Assembly: GCF_040712315.1 (NCBI RefSeq)
Contig: NC_134013.1
Location: forward strand, 63,829,501-63,893,500
Reading direction: 5' to 3'
DNA from: Castanea sativa
Lineage: Eukaryota; Streptophyta; Magnoliopsida; Fagales; Fagaceae
Length of the DNA: 64,000 bases
Shown: in pieces, positions 1 to 10,454 of the stretch
Layout: each line of letters starts with the position of its first letter
Numbering within the stretch: the first letter of the stretch is position 1
Made by a program: the position numbers and the translations under genes
The notes under the pieces: model-generated
What the model saw: the letters and a program-made list of their open reading frames with translations, nothing else
Databases searched by the model: none
Told to the model about the DNA's origin: nothing

Positions 1-47
1 AATATTTTAAAAATCTCCATCATTAAAATACACATCTTTATTATTTA

Positions 48-1202
48 GGTGAAATTACATTATTAGTCTCTGAAGTTTACTTTATGTGCACAATTAGTCC
101 CTCAAGTTTCAATTGAGCACAATTAGTCCCTTAAGTTTTCAAAATGAGCAATATAAGTCCTTTGGTTAACTTTCGTTAGTAATGTTGCTTACGTAGCTAA
201 CAAAATAATAACTAGTCATGTTTTTTAAAATGATGTGGCATTTTTTTATTATTAAAAAATTACAAAATTAAATTTACTCATAAGAAAGAAACTAAACCCA
301 TTCTAATTCAAATCTTTATCCTCACCCGGTACCAAAAAAAAAAAATCTCTTTGCAATTTGTTCAAGGCCTTCCTGCACTTCACGCATGGTGGGTTGACAT
401 TGGGTTCGAATTCGCACACAAAAAGTGGCAATGTCAACATAATAAAACAACTCAATTCACATGATTCTTAACATCTTGAGCTGCATTAGATAATTACAAA
501 AAATTAAGAAAAAGATTATTCATCAAATAAAGCTTAAAACAAAACTTATTTCCCAGCAGCCAAATACCCAAACCCAAATTCTTAATTATTTATTTCCCCT
601 CACTTTCCCAACAACCAAACAGGAAAAAAAAAACCAAACAAACATACAAATTCTCCAAGATTTCAAGAACCCCACAGATCTACTACCCAACCCCAAGCTT
701 CCGGTGACTAGAGCTGCAGCAACGTAACGTCGGCAATATCCCCGACACAAATTATCTTGGGATGTTTGCGAATTTAAACCTACAGTAAAAATAAAACATG
801 ATTTACTGCTCCACTTGTAAAACGGGGCATAGTGAATGGCTCTCCACATGTTTGCGAGAATGCCTCATTGGAGTTGGTGAAGCACTCATGCACTGTGCAA
901 ATGGGGATTTTTTTTACCGGCCGAGGATAAAGATTTTAATTGGAAATTGGAATGGTCTAGTTTCTTTCTTATGTGTAAATTTAATTTTGTAATTTTTTAG
1001 TAAAAAGAAATGTCACATCATTTAAAAATAATGTCTAGCCGTTATTCCGTTAGCCATGTAAGTAATATTACTAACGGAAGTTAACCAAATAACTTATATT
1101 GCTTATTTTGAAAACTTAAGGGACCAATTGCGCTCACCTAAAACTTGAGGGACCAATTGCACACAGAGGGTAAATTTCAGAGACTAATAATGTAGTTTCG
1201 TC
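48..1202. mobile_element. Non-autonomous MULE-type element with long terminal inverted repeats
   Basis: The first ~305 bases (48 to ~355) read as the reverse complement of the last ~305 (~895 to 1202), with scattered mismatches; both ends carry the 'TTAGTCTCTGAA' and 'TTAGTCCCTCAAG'-like stretches. The element is flanked by a perfect 9-bp duplication TATTATTTA at 39-47 and 1203-1211, the target-site length of Mutator-like elements. The interior (~356-894) has only short unconvincing reading frames and no transposase, so the copy is non-autonomous. Class assignment rests on TSD length and long TIRs; no family name is claimed. Confidence 0.85.
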
Positions 1203-1857
1203 TATTATTTATAATGCATGCAAGGTTTCATGTTAATTAAATGAAATTTTACTACACAATCAATAAACTTATGTTTAATGAATAACTCTAAAATACACAA
1301 AAGTTTCAAATTTAATCATTTAATTAACAATATAGCTATTTATTTCAAATTATTTTGAAATTTTGAAAAAATAAAGGTTAGAGAATATAAAGAGAAAATG
1401 TAATACAATAGTGAATTTTTCAAATACAATCCAATAAAAAAAATTGTTGAGTGATGTAACATTATAGACAAAATATTTGGTAACCATTTTCAAGTGATGT
1501 TTATTAAGTGACACAATATTATTGTTATTGAATTCGCCCTTTGTTAAATTTTTTTTGGGGGTAAACTAAAATTTAAACCCTTTAAAATAGGTATACAAAC
1601 CCTATAGTTAAAAAGGTTCTAAATTAAATTCCATATTTGAAGACTATTATAAATTAAATTTTATAGTTTCAAACCGAGAGCTTTTAAATTTTTTTTAGGG
1701 TTTGATTAGGAGGTTTAAATTGGAAGGATTTTAAAAATTCATAATTCGATGCGAAACAAACAAAACTATAGTGTCTAATTTTAAAATCACTCTAAAGTAT
1801 ACAATTTAAAATGTAAAGTATCAAATAAATTAATTAATACAAACCTAGTAATAGAGG
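1203..1857. other. AT-rich intergenic stretch
   Basis: I see no gene here. A short motif near 1400-1460 (an 'ccaataaaaaaa...ttgagtg' phrase) recurs near 8525-8570, so part of this stretch is probably an old dispersed repeat. Confidence 0.4.
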
Positions 1858-2045
1858 TTTTTTTTAGAAGAAAAAAGAAGTGGACTTATTATTAAGTTAA
1901 TCTAGCTATGTCAGCCTAAAGTACAGGGGGGAAAAAAAAAAGGTTGTGGAACATTGTCCATCCACACTAAAAAATCTGAGACATTAACAGCATGCTGAGC
2001 CAGGTCATGAGCAACTTTGTTACCTTCTCTCTCAGTATGAGAGTA
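1858..2045 (-). mobile_element. LINE tail fragment (RNase H C-terminus)
   Basis: The minus strand of about 1950-2035 translates to REGNKVAHDLAQHAVNVSDF followed by LVWMDNVP, the C-terminal signature of the RNase H domain carried by plant L1-type LINEs. A T-run on the plus strand at ~1859-1866 fits a poly(A) tail at the element's 3' end. Only the last tens of residues survive, so this is a 5'-truncated dead copy. A loosely similar phrase at ~1850 and ~2118 could be an eroded target duplication, but it is inexact. Confidence 0.7.
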
Positions 2046-2947
2046 ACTTAACTAAGGTGTTAATAGCGTAGTGAAGGTAGTTTTCAGTTTGGCTGTGAGA
2101 TATATTTAGAGGTGTTAATAACAGAGGTTTTTCTTATCATGTAATTATTGCACTATATATTAGGTCGATTAGAGTAATTTCTATTGATTTTCAAAGACTC
2201 TCACTAATCATTAATTCTAGTAAAATCACTACCATATACCTTATTGAAATACCATCCCACTCCAAACCCCTCCCCATCCTACTTTAAAAACATCCAAACA
2301 TTGTTCTTTGCACCATTCCCCTCCCTTTCCTTCTACTCCCTTCTTCTCCCACTTCATTCAAACAGTTTGTTAATTATTAAAAACTAAATTGGCACGGGAA
2401 AATACCAAAAGATTTATAGTTCAACCAACATTTTTTTTTTTGGGTATTTTTAATAAAAATGTTTAAAATTCAAATGTTTTTACCCCAAAATACTATTAAA
2501 TTATAAAAGAATTGAACTAGCGCCAATCACCAAATATTTACTAAACTTTGAGCCTAAAGCATCTAAAGGCCCAATGGGCTACTTCTTAGAAACTTGTTAA
2601 GCAATCAAATTCAAAAGCCCAATAGTACTAAAAGAGATTGCATAAACGACATATTTGAATTTTGACTCATCGTAAACTACAATGTAAACAATTTAGGACT
2701 TCCCGCAGCCCAGGCCCACCCACGTTTCTCTCACCAAAAAAACTCTCTCACAAAGTACGACAGTGGTATAAACGTAGTTTCGCAGTAACCCAATGGCAAT
2801 TTCCAAATCCCCCATTTCTCCACACACTCTCTCTCCCTAAAACCTCACTTTCATTTCCAAAGCAACCTCTCTTTCATCAGACTCTGCTTATTTTCTTCTC
2901 TCTCTTAAAAAAAATACTAAAACCCTTGCACTTTCCACGCCGCCGCC
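2046..2947. promoter_or_regulatory. Upstream region of the adenylate kinase-like gene
   Basis: This holds the presumed promoter and 5' leader of the gene starting at 2948. A pyrimidine-rich leader with several TCTC runs lies at about 2815-2910, and the start codon sits in a GC-rich gccgccATG context. I see no unambiguous TATA box or other named regulatory site. Confidence 0.35.
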
Positions 2948-4642
2948 ATGTCCGTACTCAGCCAGCTGCGCTCCCTGGCGCCGCGGCGCATCGGGCTCCT
3001 CTCGACGCGAGCCTACGGATCGGCGGCTCAGGTCCAGTACGACTACAGCGAAGAGGAGGACTCCGAGGACGAGGGAGCGCCACGTCAACTTGGGATGGCT
3101 GAGTCCGAAGGTTGGGGGTGGGTCCCCGAGAGAGGGGTGCAGTGGGTCCTCATGGGAGACCGTGGAATCAAGCGACACGTATACGGCGAGAGGCTCTCGA
3201 AGCTTCTCGAAGTTCCTCACATTTCCATGGGCACCTTGGTCCGCCAAGAGCTCCACCCTCGCTCTTCTCTCTACAAACAGGTCAGCTCTGGTTTTTCCAA
3301 GTTTTTTGGAAATGGGTGTTTAAGGTTGTGTTTGGATGGGAGCTGAATAATGTGTTTTTTTGTATTTACTATAAAATGTGTGGTTTGGCTTTTCTTTTTG
3401 TTTTTCGGGAAATCTAATGTTGTTTGAGTTTAATTTGAGGTTACCGTTGGTAATGGTTACTTTATAAAACATTGCTTTTTTGCTAAGTCGAATGGGCATG
3501 TTAATGGGATTTAAGTTTAACCAGTTTTGTTTTTTGAGCTGAGAATTTGATTTTTGTTCCGATTAGTGATGAAAATACATGAAAGATTCAAACTTCAAAA
3601 CGTCTGCTTGAGCCTTTGTTTGTATTTGAGTTTTGAATTTATATGGTTCATGTAAGTTTTGGGTGCGTCAAGATGAGAAATTTGGTGTGATTGAAATTGA
3701 TTGGGCATGATATGGTAGTGATTTTGTTCTCTGTATTTTTGCAATTTCAGATTGCAAATGCAGTGAATGAAGGGAAGCTTGTTCCGGAGGAGATAATTTT
3801 TGCCCTGTTGTCGAAAAGGCTCGAAGAAGGTTACTGCAGAGGCGAAACGGGGTTCATTTTGGATGGGATTCCTCGAACAAGGATGCAAGCTGTAAGTTTA
3901 GTTTTCATTGATTTGGGTTACTTGTGAACTGTTTGCATTCTAGTTATTACTCTTTCAACTCTCAAATGATTGATTTCTTACGTGTTTTTTTGAATGCTGC
4001 AATTTATTTCTTTTTCAGGAGATTCTTGACCAAATCGCTGATATCGATTTAGTGGTGAATTTCAAATGCACAGAAGACAGCTTGTTGAAACAAAATCTAC
4101 GAGCTGGAAACTTTTCTCATCATCGTGATCATCTAAGCATGAGCAATTATCCTGGGTGTAATCTAAATCTGCAGTCACAGGACAAACAACTAGATTCCTC
4201 TTCTGCTGATTCAGGAGCTACCTGGAAGGAAAAGTTCCATCTATATTCAGAGGAGGTATTACCTTTTTTCTTTTTCTTTTTCTTTTTTTGGGAATCATAA
4301 TTTTTGCCATTAAGGTATATACTATATAGTCAACCCCAAAAAAATTTGGGACTGGGTACTGTATATACCAATATGGTATAGTTTGATGATTTGAACTTGA
4401 TTCTGTTTATAATTCTCCATCTCATGCCTAGAAAGAAGTGAAAGAAGGTCACGGTCACTGATTGGATAATTATTTTTTGTGCCATTCAGAGCAAGCCATT
4501 GGAAGATTACTATAGGAAGCAGAAGAAACTTCTTGATTTTCGTGTGGCAGCTGCACCTGGAGAAACCTGGCAAGGGCTGTTGGCTGCATTACAGCTCCAG
4601 CATATCAATGCTGTTAGTTCTTCACCGAAGTTGACCGCTTGA
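2948..4642 (+). CDS. Adenylate kinase 7-like mitochondrial protein with degenerate P-loop
   Basis: Four exons: 2948-3280, 3751-3891, 4019-4255 and 4490-4642. All introns are GT-AG and all junctions phase 0, giving 287 aa. The N-terminus (1-30) is basic and Ser-rich with RAY at 21-23 followed by GSAA, a plausible mitochondrial presequence; an acidic stretch follows (34-42). The adenylate kinase fold is recognisable: an NMP-binding-like segment HISMGTLVRQE (91-101) and the family signature GFILDGIPRTRMQA (145-158). The P-loop position reads GDRGIKRHV (70-78) instead of GxPGxGKxT, so the proline, second glycine and catalytic lysine are lost. The LID segment (about 180-235) is Ser/His-rich and unlike active enzymes. 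The family normally interconverts ATP, AMP and ADP; activity here is doubtful. It resembles Arabidopsis probable adenylate kinase 7 (At3g01820) from memory. It converges on the NT-C2 gene downstream. Confidence 0.88.
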
Positions 4643-5229
4643 TTTGTTTTCATCAGGGTCTTTGGCTGCCCTCCTATCCATTTCGTTATATAAGTATATA
4701 TGAATGTGAGAGAACCACAGAGAGTATTGAAGCACTTTCGGATGCAAATATTCCGATTCAGTTTTGAATTTTTGACGTTTTGAGTCTTGTTTTACCTACC
4801 TAATGTTCATGCAATGTTTGTAAGTGTGATGTAGTTCCGGTGAGAGATGAAGAGCAAAGAAGAATATTGGCATGTATGACCGTTATTTTATACTTAATTA
4901 AAAATATTTTTTTTCGTTATCTGCTTTGTTAAACTTTGCTTATTGTTATCTTAAATTCTGACTGTAATATATCATTCTTTCTTTTTAATCCATTGCATGA
5001 GTTTAAATTCGTGGTTTTTCCTTCTCTTGCCCGAACTTTACATCTGAACTGATGATAAATATCTTGCAGTTTGTTGGCATAAAGATAGAGAATGCTTACA
5101 ATTTACAAAGACTAAAAATGTGTTAGTGCATCTGTGTGTAAGCCAAAAATCTTAACGGCTATGTATTGTATACTAAGTCGATTTATATGCCAAATTGACC
5201 TTCTCAGCTGACTTAAAATTAGTCAGATA
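4643..5229. other. 3' flank of the adenylate kinase-like gene
   Basis: Presumed 3' UTR in the first ~200-300 bases, then AT-rich intergenic DNA. I see no further coding sequence. Confidence 0.4.
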
Positions 5230-6125
5230 CTTAAAAGGTTTAGTAAAAGTAGAAACAAAAAATGAAGGGGGAATTAGACTTATTAGTCAAGAGATATTAA
5301 AGAGCAACCGATTTCGATATCTAACTCATAAAGATTGAGAGATTGAAGAGGATGTGAATCATAAAATAAGAGCAAGGTAAATGAAGTGGAAAATTGCATT
5401 ATGAGTATTGTGTAATCATACTCTTTAAGTTAAAGGGAAAAATTCTTAAGACTGTTATACAACTATCTATGTTTTATGGTATTGAATGTTGGGCTCTTAA
5501 AAAATAACGTATTCATAAATTGAGTTTAACTGAAATGAAAATAGTTAGATGGATAAATGAAAATAAACGGAAAGAGATGATTCAAAGTGGAGAAATTTTC
5601 TTAAAGATGAAGGTAGCTCCTATCTATGAAAAGAAAATGAAGAGTCATTTAAGATAGTTTAGTCATATGCAATAGAGAGCAACTAATGCACCAGTAAAAA
5701 AGGGATTAGATCCTCAGATTCTTGCAGCTCTTGAGTTCATTAAATCCTAACCACTCTTTAATGATTTAATGGTTTAGATTCTAGTACATTTCATTAATAA
5801 TATTCTTGAAATAATAAAATAATGTTGTAAACAAAACAATTAAGATGATTGTTAATGAAATGCTGACATGGCAAAATCTAGACCATTAAATCATTAAGGA
5901 GTGGTTAGGATTTAATGAACTCTACTTGGTAGAGTACCCTAGGAACTCTAGAGGATCTGAATCCGTAAAAAAGTGTGAGTTAATCCAAGTTGAGGGAATG
6001 AAAATATGTAAAGGAAGACCTGAAATCATATGAGTAGAAATAATAAAACAGGACATGTCAATTAAAGAAGTAATGAAAAGTATGATTTTAGATAGAGTAG
6101 AATTATGTGCCTTGAATTTATAGAT
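5230..6125 (+). mobile_element. Degenerate LINE reverse transcriptase tail, interrupted by a MITE
   Basis: Translating across stops and frameshifts gives the familiar C-terminus of plant LINE ORF2: EIEEDVNHKIRA (~5340), KGKILKTVIQLSMFYGIECW (~5433-5492), then after the nested insertion at 5703-5964 QVEGMKICKGRPEII and IKQDMSIKEVMKSMILDRVE (~6040-6100). Many stops make it a fossil. The upstream boundary is approximate and the 5' portion of the element is missing. Confidence 0.78.
5703..5964. mobile_element. 262-bp MITE with 9-bp target duplication, nested in the LINE
   Basis: Ends are inverted copies (GGATTAGATCCTC at the left, GGATTCAGATCCTC reading inward from the right), and the inner arms also pair, including the phrase TCATTAAATCCTAACCACTC. 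A perfect GTAAAAAAG duplication lies at 5694-5702 and 5965-5973. The LINE reading resumes on the other side, confirming insertion. A 9-bp duplication suggests a MULE-type MITE. Confidence 0.85.
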
Positions 6126-6149
6126 TTGAGTACATTATTCGAAAAAATT

Positions 6150-6715
6150 TGTATGCTAAATGTTCACGATTTTCAAAGAATGTTCACAATTTTTCAAAAA
6201 ATATACACATTATGAACATTTAATGTACACTTTTTTCAAAATTTGTACACAATTTTATACATTCAACGTACACAATTATTCAAAGCATATACCAAATTAT
6301 TTATATTCAAATAACACAATTTTCAATGAACATAGACAATTTTGTATATTCAACATACAATCTTTTTAAAAAGTGCACACAATTTTGTGCATTCAACGTA
6401 CATTTTAAAAAAAAATGAAGGTGACTTCATACAATTAACATAAAAAATTTTCAAAGAATTTAGAAATTTGTGTATTATACGTATACAATTTTTGAAGAAT
6501 TTTTTAAACAATGTACACAATTTTACATATTCAGTTGAACATTTTCAAACAATTTTAAAAATATACTCAATTTTGTATATTTAACTTCCACAAAATTTCA
6601 AAGAATGTATTGAATTTTGTTCATTTAACATACATATTTTCAAAAATGTACACAAGAATGAATAAAATTATGTATATTCAACGTGCTCGATCTTTCAAAA
6701 AATATAACAAAGTCT
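6150..6715. repeat. Degenerate AT-rich tandem array, unit about 35-45 bp
   Basis: Variants of 'tgtacacaattttgtacattcaacgtacacaatttttcaaag' (seen only in pieces) recur about a dozen times, with 'ttcaacgtacacaa', 'acacaattttgt' and 'tttcaaagaatgt' as the commonest cores. Copies differ by many substitutions and small indels. It starts directly after the LINE remnant. Open frames through it are by-products of the low-complexity repeat. Confidence 0.7.
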
Positions 6716-9700
6716 CTTTGGTTGTTGCCGGATCAAACTGCAGCCCCGGTGCATGGTCATTCCCACTAGCTGGTGAAACTATGCTCAAAGCATTTATGAT
6801 TCTAGATACCATTTTAGAAAACTCACTTGTATTCAATTCTATTCATACAAAATGATTTGGTTTCTCAAAAAAAAAAAAAAAATTCATAGAAAATGATAAA
6901 GTTCATTGATGACATCTTTCTTTATATTTGATGTCTAACAATTAATTTAGAACTTATTGGGTGACAAGTCCTTAATAACTTTTTCAAATGATTGTTACTT
7001 CAATTTTTTTTTGAACGGATTGTTACTTCAATTATTTGTTGCTTGTAAGAAATATTGCTTCATTTGTGACATTTGTCCACTTATTTTCTTGTTTTCCTAG
7101 AATTTATCCTTGACTTTGATGGAAAGCAAGTGATATAATTTATAAATTTATAATCTATTAATCAGTTGGCTTTCCTGCCCTTCAGCTCTTCAATAACTGG
7201 TTACAATAAAGTATTGCAAATGTATACATTCATTTCATAAGGACCATGCAATGTAATTAAACTATGGTAGGATTAGTTATTTTAGGTAAACACACTAAGG
7301 ATCAAGGTCACGCCGAGGGGTGTAGGAATTTAACAATCTATTTGTAATAGAATCTAATATTTTTGCCAAAGTAGTTGCAATAGCGACAATATTGGTTTGT
7401 AAATGAAATCAGCCTTTTCTTTGAAGTTTGAACAAACCCTTTTTAAGTAATGATTTTGCAATGGTCATTATCAGAAAATAGACAGCTTTTATCATTATAA
7501 TAAATTCTTTATTAAAAAAGAAAGAAAGAAATCGCGTCAAATTATCGAATGCGGCATGCTCACTCTGTTTATTAAAAAAAACATATTACTCAGTATAATA
7601 GTCTCACTTGCTAAGACGATCAATGAAATAATAACCAAACAAAGATCATATACAAAATAATAAAATATGTACTTACAATATGAAATTAAATGTATGTCAT
7701 CTATCGCCAATAAATATTTAAAGACAGTCATTGAGTCTTGTAAAAAAAAAAATGGTAGTTGGGATTGCAAAGTCGCCATTTATTCATGTACCCTAAAGAT
7801 CGTGTGTTTGGTTAGGATGAAAAATGAGGAGAAAATTATTAGAGTGGATGTTTGGTTGATGAGGGAGCTTGGGAGTTGATTTCTCTTTTTTTCTTCTTTT
7901 TTTCTTTTTTTCAAAACCTTTGCCAATAACCATTGGCGATTCTAGGAAATTTTTTCAGGATGGGTATTAATAAACTTAAATTACAAAAAATCTAATAAAA
8001 AGAGAACTTCATGTATTGACAAAAAAATACACAAATACATAAAGTCTTACAATTTTTTATATGAATTTTCTTATTTTAAAATCGTTGCATGATAGTCTCA
8101 TTATTAATATTGTAAGCTATATCTCTTTCAAAATTTTAGTTAAATAAAATTTTTCTTGCGATTTTTTCTTTTTTTTTTTATAAAGTCCCAATATATTGTT
8201 AAGGAAACTAAAATTTAAGGACAAAGTTTGGCTCTATACTTTAGTTGTAGCCTAAGGCTACAAGTCTCACTAAACAAATTAACACGGTTACATATTTTGA
8301 AAATCTAATCATTAAATTGCATGTTTTCTATGTTCTTAAAACGCATGTCAAATTTTATATCAATTAGATGTTATTTATTATTCAATCCATAAAGTTATTT
8401 TTTATGTATGATTTTAGATTACGACAAACTCGAAATTTAAGTATTTGATTAATGACATGACTATTGATCTTTGATTTTCTTGAAATTTTGCAAGTATGAA
8501 GGATATTAAAAAAAAATGCAGTCCAATAGTGGATTTGTAAAAATTTACATCCAATAAAAAAAAATATTGAGTGGAGTTATAACTTTAGTCGACAAGACTA
8601 CAATCAAGTTTGTAATCAACTTTGTTCAGAGTTTAATTATGTTGGGCCCAAAAAAAATTAGGGTGATCACAATTTTTTTTTAAGAATAAAAAAATCATAA
8701 ATTTTTTAAATTTTATATATAATATTTTTTTTCCAAGTTAAGGTGGTCCTATTTCCACCCTGAACACAATGTGGAGCCACCCCTGCCAATAATCAAATTG
8801 GTCTGATGCACCTCCCTAAGTATTCAGTATTAGTACCTAGGGTTGGAGGAGGACGGGAGGGGTTTTTACAGTAGCTTAGAAGATTTCTAACCATTTCATA
8901 GAGGGGGAAAAATAATAGAAGGAAAAACTTTTTTTTATTAAAAAAAAAGGAGTTTGTCCGATATGATAAATTAAATATTGACTTCTAAATTTCTCATTTT
9001 AAACCATTGACTTATTAGCCATGACTCTTGACAATCTAATGCTCCATCATCTATAGAAAACTACTAGCTAATTGAACAATCTATCTGGCAAGGGAAATTT
9101 TTTCACTAGCGCCTATTACATGTTGGGCTCTGATTTTTCTTTACATTAGAGAGAGTGGAACAGTAGAGAGAGGAGATAGTATGGAAGAGAGATAATAGTA
9201 GAGTTGGCAAAACAGGGTTGCTTGGGTGTAATGGGTGCCTAAGAAAAATTTCCTTCCATCATAATATGGGTAATTCTTTTAGTGCTTTTAATAGAAGTGG
9301 ACGGATGGGGTTTGAAGGAATTAGGGTTTTTTTTTTAAGTTAACCTTTTCCTTTATTAAAGATAGGGTGATATTAGAAAACTACAAATTTTACTACATTA
9401 AACTTACAAACTAATGTGTCTTCAATCATTAAAGAAGTATTTCAAACATTCATTTATCATCACATTATTATCCACCCATTGTATTTATTAGTCATTATCA
9501 TAACAATTTGTAAATATTTTGGAAACCTTACCTAAGACTCTATTAGGCATATTTGAACTAACAAATGTAATATTTTTCTTATATATAATCATTTTTTTAA
9601 TAATTTAAAGTTAAAACAATTGAGGATGGGGAGTCGAAGCATTCTCCTCATAAGTGAGACAATGTAATTTCGCTGTGCTACCAATCTCTTGACACAACTA

Positions 9701-10454
9701 AATTAAATTTTATTTTGTAATAATTCGAATTATTTATAATAAACCCAAAAACTCTGGTGAATATGAACTTAGGAAGTATTTGGGGTTTTGGGTTTTAGCT
9801 GGCAATAATGTGCATTGTATAGAAGCCACCTTGATGCAAGGCCAATAATCTTGCGTTACCAAAATGTCTTCTCCATCCAATCAAAATGTAAATTCAGCAA
9901 TGGTTCCCATCGGGAAAATTACTTCTTCCATTAGAGTAGAATAAGGGAAATCTTCTTCAATCCTTCTCTATGAGTTGGTCTTGTAGACAATGACATCAAT
10001 TGAGTCCTACTCAAATATGGACTGGTTTTGAGCCTTCTTTTTCCTTCTTCATAACTACAATACTGGAACAATTTTGTCACTCCTCGTAGTTAACAAGGCC
10101 GAATTGGGGATCCTTTTTACTTTTAAAAGTGAGGCCCTTGTACAAAAGCCATTTTCATAGTATAAAAAAGAAATCAGCAACACAATGATGTATCTAAATC
10201 CCAAAACCAATCTCTCATGAGATTTCATCACTGGCATCAATGGCCAGTGGAACCAATATTTTATGAAATTCTACCTCGCCCAAATTTATAGGTTTGAGTT
10301 GTTATATCATATATGCTACTGCAATTGCCCCCCCACCCTTTTTTTTTTTTTTTACAAACATTGACACCTAAGACAGTGAAACCAAAACCGGAGTACAAAC
10401 ATACAACTCCAAAGAGATAAATTCTATATATATACCTGTAATACATATATTGAG
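6716..10454. other. Intergenic region and 3' flank of the NT-C2 gene
   Basis: I find no convincing gene. Short frames (for example near 7540-7880) lack recognisable domains. The stretch 8220-8640 could be an old inverted-repeat element (short AACAAAG/CTTTGTT-like ends), but the ends match poorly. The last ~250 bases probably contain the 3' UTR of the gene ending at 10455. Confidence 0.4.

Noticed and set aside
586..992. Overlapping reading frames of 64-87 aa on both strands inside the first element
   Set aside because: They lie in the interior and arms of a MULE-type inverted-repeat element and show no domain or codon pattern of a gene.
6160..6369. Plus-strand frame of 69 aa
   Set aside because: It is a translation of the AT-rich tandem array; Phe/Tyr/Asn-rich low complexity only.
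9600..9715. tRNA-like phrase ('ggggagtcgaagcattctcc') suggesting a tRNA or SINE
   Set aside because: No cloverleaf, no clean A and B boxes and no target duplication; too eroded to call.
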